Shown in pieces: positions 18,073 to 25,762 of a DNA stretch of 64,000 bases (its first letter is position 1; every line of letters begins with the position of its first letter). A program made the translations under genes and the position numbers. Location of the stretch: NCBI GenBank assembly GCA_963665935.1, contig OY762510.1, positions 3,286,001 to 3,350,000 of the forward strand. The letters are read 5' to 3'. This DNA is from Syntrophus sp963665935 (GTDB lineage Bacteria > Desulfobacterota > Syntrophia > Syntrophales > Syntrophaceae). The notes beneath the pieces are model-generated. The model ran no database searches. It saw only the letters and a list, made by a program, of their open reading frames with translations, and was not told the origin of the DNA.

Positions 18073-19506
18073 TTGGAAAGGATAAAAATAATCTTCACTT
18101 ATTTCGCTGCTGCAACGATGTTGTTCGCCATCGGTCAGACTGCTCACGCCGACATGGCGGCGAAAAACATTATTTTAATGATCAGCGATGGTCAGGGATT
18201 CAACACAATCAAGGCTACGGATTATTATAGAGGGACCCAAGGCATATATGAGTCCTTTACTGTCAAAGGCTCCATGAATACCAGCTCAGCCGGTGTTCTC
18301 GGCGGTTATGTCGGGACGCCCTATAATCCTGCCAAAATGTGGTCTGACTTTAGTTATCAAAAATCCGGTGCAACGGACTCGGCTGCGGCAGCCACCGCCA
18401 TGTACACGGGCGTTAAGATCTACAACGGTCAGCTCAACAAAACAACGAATGGTGAAAATCTGACCACTTTTTTTGAAAAGGTTGCCAATCAGGGCAAGGC
18501 GACAGGGGTCGTCTCAACGGTCAATTTTGACAATGCCACACTGGCTGCCGCTGTGGCCAATACGACAAAAAGACATGTTTATGGCCCGATTGTAAAACAA
18601 ATGATCAACAGCAAACTCAATGTCATCATGGGTGCCGGTCATCCTTTGTACAACGACAGTGGCCAGCCTGTTGCCGCCGATTATAGTATCGTTGGCAATG
18701 AGACGAATTGGAAGGCTGTTACACGAGGTACCAATGGCCGCAAATTCATCGAAAGTAAGGACGAATTCACGGCTCTGGCAAGGGGTACCATGAATACCGA
18801 CAAGGTATTCGGTGTTGCCCAAGTCAGATATACACTTCAGGATTACAGAACAGGTGCACCGGACAGTGCCAGGAATAAAAATGTACCCAGTCTTAATACT
18901 ATGACGAAGGCAGCCTTGAATGTCCTAGACAACAATGCCAACGGCTTCGCGGTCATGATCGAGGGGGGGTCCATTGATATGGCAAATACTGCCAACGGCC
19001 TTGAACGAGCCATTGATGAGGAGATCGACTTCAACAAGGCTGTTCAATCTGTGGTGGAATATCTCAATGCCGGTACCAACGGAAATAACTGGAGTAATAC
19101 CCTCCTCATCGTCACAGCAGACCACGAGACCGGCGCACTCTGGGGACCGAAATCAGGCATTTTCAATCGGGTTGTCGATAATGGTCATGGCCATTTACCG
19201 GGCGCGTCCTATAACTCAACCAATCACACCAATGCCTTGGTACCCTTTTATGCAGAAGGCGCCGATGCGGATCTTTTTCTGGCCTATCTGACTGGCGTAG
19301 ATCCTGATATGGCAAAGATGTATGGAATTAATAAGGCATTCAACAAGTATATCGACAATACCGATATCTTCAAGGTCATGGATGCAGCATATTCCGTATC
19401 CACTCAAATTGCCGCAAAAGCCGCACCTGTTCCGATTCCCGCGAGTATCCTGCTTCTGGCTCCGGGATTTGTGGGGCTCGTTTTACTTAGAAGAAAACGG
19501 GTATAA
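18073..19506 (+). CDS. Alkaline phosphatase with VPxPA-type sorting tail, copy 2
   Basis: 477 residues, clearly a tandem duplicate of the gene at 15452. A signal peptide ends near TAHA. Key motifs are ILMISDGQG, GATDSAAAATAM with catalytic Ser103, and VTADHETGALW. The C-terminal tail VPIPASILLLAPGFVGLVLL plus RRKR is the same sorting-signal layout. Compared with copy 1, the DHE cysteine-containing turn (DHECGGLW) has become DHETGALW, and the linker before the tail is longer. The start codon is TTG, 11-12 nt after GGAGG, so translation may be weaker. No complete PHO box is visible upstream, unlike copy 1, suggesting different control. Confidence 0.92.
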   Translation: MERIKIIFTYFAAATMLFAIGQTAHADMAAKNIILMISDGQGFNTIKATDYYRGTQGIYESFTVKGSMNTSSAGVLGGYVGTPYNPAKMWSDFSYQKSGATDSAAAATAMYTGVKIYNGQLNKTTNGENLTTFFEKVANQGKATGVVSTVNFDNATLAAAVANTTKRHVYGPIVKQMINSKLNVIMGAGHPLYNDSGQPVAADYSIVGNETNWKAVTRGTNGRKFIESKDEFTALARGTMNTDKVFGVAQVRYTLQDYRTGAPDSARNKNVPSLNTMTKAALNVLDNNANGFAVMIEGGSIDMANTANGLERAIDEEIDFNKAVQSVVEYLNAGTNGNNWSNTLLIVTADHETGALWGPKSGIFNRVVDNGHGHLPGASYNSTNHTNALVPFYAEGADADLFLAYLTGVDPDMAKMYGINKAFNKYIDNTDIFKVMDAAYSVSTQIAAKAAPVPIPASILLLAPGFVGLVLLRRKRV

Positions 19507-19546
19507 AGAATAAAAAAGATTTCATTTTGAAAGTCTTATCAGTACG

Positions 19547-19569
19547 CAAGCCATTTGGACGATGGCTTG
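19547..19569 (+). terminator. Stem-loop after alkaline phosphatase copy 2
   Basis: An 8-bp stem CAAGCCAT/ATGGCTTG with a 7-nt loop, no U-run. Slightly downstream is a perfect 12-bp palindrome CCCGCATGCGGG (19582-19593). Either may end or stabilise the transcript. Confidence 0.4.
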
Positions 19570-19694
19570 TTCGTGGAGAGACCCGCATGCGGGGATGGCT
19601 TTCCTGCATATCGGTTTAAAGACACGTGATGTTCCTGCCATAGACAGACTTTAAATAATAATCCAATCATCTGCTGCCGTTCAATATTTCAAAC

Positions 19695-19739
19695 AATTCA
19701 TCAATCTGTCATCAATCTGCAACAATTTTCCAGTAAGAG
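19695..19739 (+). promoter_or_regulatory. PHO box and -10 before pstS
   Basis: AATTCAT (19695), CTGTCAT (19706, identical to the E. coli half-site) and CTGCAAC (19717) repeat every 11 bp. TAAGAG (19734-19739) begins 10 nt after the last half-site, as in the boxes before the 819-residue gene and the porin. It should drive pstSCAB-phoU-phoR. Confidence 0.85.
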
Positions 19740-19812
19740 TTTATTTAATTCATCTCAGCCGTTTACAAAAGGGCGAACAGGATGAAAAAATGAGATTCAA
19801 GGAGGATTTAAA

Positions 19813-20664
19813 GTGAAGAAAATTGGTTTGTGGGTTTTAAGTAGCCTGATTTTTCTGGTATGGAGCCTTCCCGCTGCCGCAGCGACGACCGTTGTGATCA
19901 AAGGTTCGACAACGGTTCTGCCGATTGCGCAGGCCGCCCTGGAAGCGTATATGAAGAGTCATCCGGGAGTGAATATTTCCCTTTCCGGCGGCGGGTCCGG
20001 TGAAGGCATCAAGGCGCTGATCGACCGTTCCACGGACATCGCCAATTCATCCCGGGAGATCAAGGACAAGGAGGCCGCCAGTGCCAAAGAAAAAGGCATA
20101 TCGGTTAAAGAACATGTGGTGGCCGTCGACGCCATCGTTCCAATCGTGAATCCCCGGAACAAGGTCAACGGCTTGACCCTGGATCAACTGAGCCAGATTT
20201 ATCAGGGGAAGATCACGAACTGGAAAGAGGTCGGCGGCGAAAATATTCCCATCGTGGTGGTATCCCGCGACAGCAGTTCGGGAACTTACGAGTCGTGGGG
20301 TCATCTTGTTCTCAACGGTGCAAAGGTCACTCCGAAAGCCCAGCTTCAGGCATCCAGCGGGGCCGTTGTGCAGACGGTTTCCAAGAACCGTTACGCCATT
20401 GGGTACATCGGATTGGGTTACTTGAATCGTTCCGTTAAAGGTCTGACGGTCAACGGTATTCAAGCCTCTGCACAGACCGTTCTGGCAAAGACCTATCCCA
20501 TCGCACGGTCCCTTTACATGTATACAAACGGTCAGCCATCTGGGGAGATTGCCGGCTTTATAAATTTTGTCCTGAGTCCTGCCGGTCAGAAACTGGTGGA
20601 GAAGGAGGGGTTTGTGCCGGTGCAGGCGAATGCTAAAAAGGGTGTAAAAAAGGGGAAGAAATAA
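19813..20664 (+). CDS. pstS: Phosphate ABC transporter, periplasmic phosphate-binding protein
   Basis: 283 residues. A signal peptide of about 24 residues ends at AAA. The phosphate-binding motifs KGSTTVLP and SGGGSGEG (residues about 28-65) and SRDSSSGTYE are all present. It captures phosphate for the PstCAB permease. The start is GTG directly after a strong AAGGAGG. The C-terminus is lysine-rich. It is the first gene of the pst operon, 19 bp before pstC, behind a PHO box. Confidence 0.97.
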   Translation: MKKIGLWVLSSLIFLVWSLPAAAATTVVIKGSTTVLPIAQAALEAYMKSHPGVNISLSGGGSGEGIKALIDRSTDIANSSREIKDKEAASAKEKGISVKEHVVAVDAIVPIVNPRNKVNGLTLDQLSQIYQGKITNWKEVGGENIPIVVVSRDSSSGTYESWGHLVLNGAKVTPKAQLQASSGAVVQTVSKNRYAIGYIGLGYLNRSVKGLTVNGIQASAQTVLAKTYPIARSLYMYTNGQPSGEIAGFINFVLSPAGQKLVEKEGFVPVQANAKKGVKKGKK

Positions 20665-20682
20665 GAAAGGTTATAAGATATC

Positions 20683-21570
20683 ATGACGAGGCAGGGTAAA
20701 GAAAAACTCATCAAGCTGTTCTTTCTCGGAATTGCCGCCGTTTCCATCCTGATTCTCGGGCTGATCGTGGTCTTTCTTTTCCGTGAAGGGTTACCCCTTT
20801 TCCGGGAGGTATCGGTATCCGGGTTCCTCTTCGGGAAGGAATGGTATCCTACCTATGATCCTCCCGAATATGGAATCTGGCCATTGATTGTCGGCTCGCT
20901 TGTGGTAACGCTCCTTTCCTCGTTGATTGCCGTTCCTCTGGGGGTTCTCTCCGCAATTTTCATTGCGGAGATCGCCCCGGCAGCCATTCGGGATATTTTA
21001 AAATCCGCCATCGAGCTTCTGGCTGGATTGCCGTCCGTGGTTCTGGGCTTTTTCGGAATGGTGGTCCTGGCGCCCTGGCTGCAGGAAACCTTTGATCTTC
21101 CCACTGGATTGAACATCGTCAATGCCTCGTTGATGCTGGCCATCATGGCGATTCCCACCATTTCCAGCATTTCGGAAGACGCCCTTTATGCCGTGGGCAA
21201 GGAATTCAAGGAAGCCTCTTACGCCTTGGGGGCGACCCGCTATGAAACGATTACCCGGGTGATTGTTCCCGCCGCCCTGTCCGGTATTTCGGCAGCCGTC
21301 ATTCTGGGAATGGCACGGGCAATCGGGGAGACCATGGTCGTTTTGATGGTTGCAGGCGGCGCGGCGGCCCTGCCCGAAGGCCTTTTCGATCCGGTTCGGC
21401 CCATGCCGGCGAGCATCGCCGCCGAAATGGGAGAGGCGCCATTCCGCAGCGGCCACTACCATGCCCTCTTTGCCACGGGAATCGCGCTGTTTTTCCTGAC
21501 CTTGCTCTTCAATTTGATTGCGGACTACATATCGAATCGATTCAAACAGGTGGGATCGGCAACGCTTTAG
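20683..21570 (+). CDS. pstC: Phosphate ABC transporter permease
   Basis: 295 residues, about six membrane helices, the first near residues 12-35. The permease EAA-type loop is seen in EASYALGATRYETITRVIVPAA (about 180-200, quoted in part: EASYALGATRYETI). It forms the inner-membrane channel with PstA. It lies between pstS (19 bp) and pstA (20 bp). Stop is TAG. Confidence 0.96.
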   Translation: MTRQGKEKLIKLFFLGIAAVSILILGLIVVFLFREGLPLFREVSVSGFLFGKEWYPTYDPPEYGIWPLIVGSLVVTLLSSLIAVPLGVLSAIFIAEIAPAAIRDILKSAIELLAGLPSVVLGFFGMVVLAPWLQETFDLPTGLNIVNASLMLAIMAIPTISSISEDALYAVGKEFKEASYALGATRYETITRVIVPAALSGISAAVILGMARAIGETMVVLMVAGGAAALPEGLFDPVRPMPASIAAEMGEAPFRSGHYHALFATGIALFFLTLLFNLIADYISNRFKQVGSATL

Positions 21571-21589
21571 AATATTTCTGGATATTTAA

Positions 21590-22450
21590 ATGAACTTGAA
21601 ATGGCGTTATCTTAAGCAGAAACTCTTCCTAGGCGCGGCAACGCTTTGTGTCCTGGCAATTGTGATTTCCCTTGGAGGCATCCTGTATTACATTTTTGTA
21701 AACGGGTTTTCTGCCGTCAACTGGGAATTTCTGAGCAGCGCGCCTCGGGATTCCATGACCAAAGGAGGCGTATTCCCGGCAATCCTCGGGACTCTTTACC
21801 TGACCGTAGGGGCTATTCTTATCGCTCTTCCCCTGGGGATCGCCTCGGCGATTTACCTGACGGAATACGCCCGTCAGGGGAAAATGATCCGGATCATCCG
21901 CCTGGGGGTGAACTGTCTGGCAGGCATACCCTCCGTTGTGTTCGGGCTTTTCGGCCTGGGGTTTTTTGTGGTGTTTCTTCAGTTCGGCTCATGCATCCTG
22001 TCGGGAGCGCTGACGCTGGGAATCCTGATTCTTCCCACAATCATCGGGGCGTCCGAGGAAGCCCTGAAGGCTGTTCCCCAGACCTTCCGGGAAGCGTCCC
22101 TGGCGTTAGGGGTTTCAAAGTGGCGCACCATTTCCCGGATCGTTCTGCCCAACGCCATGCCGGGAATTCTAACCGGCTCCATTCTGGGCATCGGACGGGC
22201 AGCCGGTGAAACGGCGCCGATCATGTTTACGGCAGCGGCCTTTTTTACGGCAAAGCTCCCTTCGTCGATCTTTGACGAGGTCATGGCCTTGCCCTACCAC
22301 ATTTATGTCCTGGCCACGGCAGGGACACGGATCGATGAAACCCGCCCCCTTCAGTATGGAACAGTCCTCGTGCTGGTTGCCCTTGTTCTGGGAATTGACC
22401 TGATTGCCATTGTGATACGAAGCCGGATGCGAAAAAGGAAGAGGTGGTAA
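21590..22450 (+). CDS. pstA: Phosphate ABC transporter permease
   Basis: 286 residues, about six membrane helices. The cytoplasmic coupling loop EASLALGVSKWRTISRIVLP contacts PstB. Large periplasmic loop after the first helix as usual for PstA (SSAPRDSMTKGGVFPAILG). Ends in a basic tail (RMRKRKRW). The end overlaps the start of pstB by a few bases. Confidence 0.96.
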   Translation: MNLKWRYLKQKLFLGAATLCVLAIVISLGGILYYIFVNGFSAVNWEFLSSAPRDSMTKGGVFPAILGTLYLTVGAILIALPLGIASAIYLTEYARQGKMIRIIRLGVNCLAGIPSVVFGLFGLGFFVVFLQFGSCILSGALTLGILILPTIIGASEEALKAVPQTFREASLALGVSKWRTISRIVLPNAMPGILTGSILGIGRAAGETAPIMFTAAAFFTAKLPSSIFDEVMALPYHIYVLATAGTRIDETRPLQYGTVLVLVALVLGIDLIAIVIRSRMRKRKRW

Positions 22451-23214
22451 TATTGAAAAATAAATCTATCATTGAGGTGGTGGACGTCAATTTCTACTAT
22501 GGCCAGTTTCGGGCCTTGACCGATATTACCATGGATTTCGAAAAGAATCGGGTTACAGCCCTTATCGGTCCTTCCGGGTGCGGAAAGTCCACGCTCCTTC
22601 GACTGCTTAACCGGATGAACGATCTGATTGATGGATCGAGAATCGAGGGACAGGTAATCTTTGAAGACAAAAATATTTATGCAGCCGATGTCGACCCCGT
22701 CGAGGTTCGGCGCAGGATCGGCATGGTTTTTCAAAAACCGAACCCCTTTCCCAAGAGCATCTTTGACAACATTACCTATGGGCCGAAACTTCATGGCGTG
22801 AAAAAGAGAAGCGATCTCGAGCAACTGGTCGAAGTGAGCCTCAAACAGTCCGTTCTGTGGGAAGAGGTGAAGGACATCCTGAACCGCTCGGCCATGACGC
22901 TTTCCGGCGGTCAGCAGCAACGGCTCTGCATTGCCCGCGCTCTGGCCATGAAACCCGACGTTCTGCTCATGGATGAACCGACCTCCGCTCTGGATCCCAT
23001 CTCCACGGCAAAGATCGAGGAACTCATCGATGAACTCAGAGAAAACTATACCATTATCATCGTGACCCATAACATGCAGCAGGCGGCCCGCATATCCGGG
23101 ATGACAGGGTTCTTCTATCTCGGAAAACTGATTGAATTCAGTTCCACGGAAAAGATCTTTACAAATCCGGAACAAAAACAGACGGAAGATTACATCACCG
23201 GCCGATTCGGCTGA
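22444..23214 (+). CDS. pstB: Phosphate ABC transporter ATPase
   Basis: 256 residues, or 253 from a TTG at 22453, which is better placed after GAGGTG. Walker A GPSGCGKST, signature LSGGQQQRLCIARAL, Walker B LLMDEPTSALDP and the switch histidine in IIVTHNMQQA are intact. PstB-specific regions PNPFPKSIFDNITYG and TALIGPSGCGKSTLLRLLNR confirm the subfamily. Hydrolyses ATP to drive phosphate import through PstCA and takes part in signalling with PhoU and PhoR. Confidence 0.97.
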   Translation: MVILKNKSIIEVVDVNFYYGQFRALTDITMDFEKNRVTALIGPSGCGKSTLLRLLNRMNDLIDGSRIEGQVIFEDKNIYAADVDPVEVRRRIGMVFQKPNPFPKSIFDNITYGPKLHGVKKRSDLEQLVEVSLKQSVLWEEVKDILNRSAMTLSGGQQQRLCIARALAMKPDVLLMDEPTSALDPISTAKIEELIDELRENYTIIIVTHNMQQAARISGMTGFFYLGKLIEFSSTEKIFTNPEQKQTEDYITGRFG

Positions 23215-23260
23215 ACTGTAGGAATATCGGTTGGATTTTAAAAAAGAAGAGGGAGCGGAA

Positions 23261-23959
23261 ATGGAAGACAGGCGCCATACAAGTACCCACTATGAAAAAG
23301 AACTTAAAGAACTCAAGGATGGATTGCTTTATCTCGGGGGATTGGCTGAAAATGCCATAAAAAATGCCCTGCAGGCCCTCCTGGAGCGGAATTCCGAGCT
23401 GGCGAAAAAAGTCATTGCCGACGACACCGCCATCGATCAGATCGATTCGGAAAACGAAGACCGGTGCATCCGGATTCTTGCCTTGCGGCAGCCTGCTGCG
23501 AGGGATCTGCGCTTTATCGCGACGGCCATAAAAATCAACGGGCATCTTGAGCGGATCGGCGACATGGCGGTCAACATCGCCGAAAAAGTGCTCCTGCTGA
23601 ATGAGGAGCCGCAGTTGAAACCCTATATCGACATCCCTTACATGGCGGAGATTACCCAGCGGATGATCCGTCAGAGTATGGATTCCCTGATTCACGAAAA
23701 CGTGGATCTGGCCAATCAGGTTCGTAAGGACGATGAAATCGTCGATAATTTGAATGAACAGGTATTTCGGGAGCTCCTTACCTTCATGATCGAAGATCCC
23801 CGGACGATCAGGACCGCCCTGATCATCATGCAGATTTCCAAAAACCTGGAACGAATCTCTGATCATGCGGAAGGAATTGCCGATATGGTGATTTACATGG
23901 TGACCGGCAAAAGTGTGCGCCATAATCCTTCCCAGGAACCGAAAGGGCGTCTTGCGTGA
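23261..23959 (+). CDS. phoU: Phosphate-signalling protein PhoU
   Basis: 232 residues, all-helical, two repeated three-helix PhoU domains with metal-binding E/DxxxD-type motifs (RFIATAIKINGHLERIGDMA and NLERISDHAEGIAD). It restrains PhoR when phosphate is plentiful. The ATG at 23261 follows AGAGGGAG; an in-frame TTG lies 30 nt upstream. The TGA stop overlaps the phoR GTG start, which indicates translational coupling. Confidence 0.96.
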   Translation: MEDRRHTSTHYEKELKELKDGLLYLGGLAENAIKNALQALLERNSELAKKVIADDTAIDQIDSENEDRCIRILALRQPAARDLRFIATAIKINGHLERIGDMAVNIAEKVLLLNEEPQLKPYIDIPYMAEITQRMIRQSMDSLIHENVDLANQVRKDDEIVDNLNEQVFRELLTFMIEDPRTIRTALIIMQISKNLERISDHAEGIADMVIYMVTGKSVRHNPSQEPKGRLA

Positions 23960-25707
23960 AGAAGAGACTTTTTTTCAGAATCCTGATCAGCTATGTCGTT
24001 GTAATTCTCCTGGTTGTAGCGATTGTGGGATTCCTTTTTTCCCGGAATGTCCGCCTCCATGAGACCGAACAGATTGAGGAAAATATTCTGCATTCCGCAC
24101 GATTGGTATCACTGCTTCCCCTTGAAGAGATGAAGAAAGCCGTCTATGGCTTGGCGCAGGATGCAAGGGGACGGGTGACGGTCATTGACGCCGGGGGAAA
24201 TGTCCTTGCAGATTCACAGGGGGATGTGTCCCATATGGAGCTCCATCTGAACCGACCCGAGGTTGAGGAGGCCAGGCTTCGAGGACAGGGGACCGCCATT
24301 CGGCGTAGTTCCACCCTTCGGGTCGATATGATGTATGTTGCGGTGGCGATCCGGGAAGGGGAAAAGATCCGGGGATATGTCAGAATCGCACGTTCCCTGC
24401 GCGAAGTTCAAGAGGCGGTGGATCGTATGTACCTATCCTTGTACCGAACAATCGCTTTTGCCCTGCTCCCCGCAATTCTCCTCGCCCTTCTGTATACGCG
24501 AAAATTTTTCCGGCCCATCGGGGAAATACGGGATTATACGAAGGCCATTCGCCAGGGTGAGCTTCCCGGCACCCTCTTTGTAAATGCCCCCGATGAATTG
24601 GGGCAGGTGGCGGAGGATATCAATTATCTCGTTTCGGAGTACCGGGAGAAGATCCGTCTGGCCCATGAGGAAAAGGGAAAGCTGGAGTCCGCCCTGTCCA
24701 GTATGGTGGAAGGCGTCGTTATTCTGGACTCCCGGAGTCAGATCGAATCCTGTAACCGGGGGATCGAGACCATTTTGGATCGGCCGTGCGAGGATATCCA
24801 GGGGAGGACCCTTCTGGAAGCTTTTTTGAGCGCAGATCTGCAAAATGCCCTGGAACGCTGCCGCCGTGAGAAGAAACCTGTTCTTCAGGAAATTCGTCTC
24901 GGAGGAAAGCAGCCGCTTATCGTTGATGTAAACCTCTCGGCCATTCAGGGCCTTCCCGAAGGCGAGGGGAAAATGCTCCTGGTGTTTCACGATGTGACCC
25001 GGCTGAAGAAACTTGAGCAGATGCGGACCGACTTTGTGGCAAATGTGACCCATGAAATCCGCACGCCTCTGACTGCGATTATCGGATTTATCCAGACGCT
25101 TCTTGCCGGGGCGATGGATGACGGCGAAACAGCCCGGAGATTTCTGCAGACGGTTGCCAACAACGCAGAGCGGCTGAGCCGTCTCGTGGATGATCTCCTG
25201 ACGCTTTCCAGTATCGAACTCAATGAAACGAACCTGAAGCTTGAGCCGCTAACCGTGGATGACCTGATCCGGACTGTTCTGCCCATGGTTGAAGCCGCGG
25301 CAGGTGAGAAAAAGATTGCCCTGGAAACAAGAATTTCGGAGGCAGTTCACAAGATCCTGGCTGATCGGGATCGGGCGGCGCAGGTGCTGGTGAATGTCCT
25401 TTCCAACGCCGTAAAATTTACACAAAATGAGGGAAGCGTAACCATATCCAGTCATGAAGACGAGAAGACAGATTGGGTCGTTCTTCAGGTTGCCGATACA
25501 GGAATCGGCATTCCCTCCAGAGAGATCCCCCGCCTTGGAGAACGGTTTTATCGCGTGGATAAGGCACGCTCACGCGAACTGGGCGGCACCGGACTGGGAT
25601 TGTCCATTGTGAAACACCTCATGGCAGCGCATGGGGGAAAAATGGAGATTTCCAGCATCCTCGGCAAGGGAACATCCGTTTCCCTCTTTTTCCGGAAGGC
25701 GGCTTGA
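23956..25707 (+). CDS. phoR: Phosphate-regulon sensor histidine kinase PhoR
   Basis: 583 residues. Membrane helices near 6-25 and 160-180 flank an extracytoplasmic sensor region of about 130 residues. A HAMP-like linker, a PAS domain (about 240-345) and the kinase core follow, with H-box NVTHEIRTPL (His366), N-box VNVLSNAVKFT, DTGIGIP and GGTGLGLSIVKHL. It phosphorylates PhoB at low phosphate and is curbed by PhoU/PstB. The start is GTG, overlapping phoU. It has the large periplasmic sensor of Bacillus-type PhoR, unlike the E. coli form. The two phoB genes are 16-22 kb away. Confidence 0.94.
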   Translation: MKKRLFFRILISYVVVILLVVAIVGFLFSRNVRLHETEQIEENILHSARLVSLLPLEEMKKAVYGLAQDARGRVTVIDAGGNVLADSQGDVSHMELHLNRPEVEEARLRGQGTAIRRSSTLRVDMMYVAVAIREGEKIRGYVRIARSLREVQEAVDRMYLSLYRTIAFALLPAILLALLYTRKFFRPIGEIRDYTKAIRQGELPGTLFVNAPDELGQVAEDINYLVSEYREKIRLAHEEKGKLESALSSMVEGVVILDSRSQIESCNRGIETILDRPCEDIQGRTLLEAFLSADLQNALERCRREKKPVLQEIRLGGKQPLIVDVNLSAIQGLPEGEGKMLLVFHDVTRLKKLEQMRTDFVANVTHEIRTPLTAIIGFIQTLLAGAMDDGETARRFLQTVANNAERLSRLVDDLLTLSSIELNETNLKLEPLTVDDLIRTVLPMVEAAAGEKKIALETRISEAVHKILADRDRAAQVLVNVLSNAVKFTQNEGSVTISSHEDEKTDWVVLQVADTGIGIPSREIPRLGERFYRVDKARSRELGGTGLGLSIVKHLMAAHGGKMEISSILGKGTSVSLFFRKAA

Positions 25708-25762
25708 CGCTTCGCCCTGAACCGATGACGATCATTCAAGGGATTGCGGCAAGGCAGCCCTT

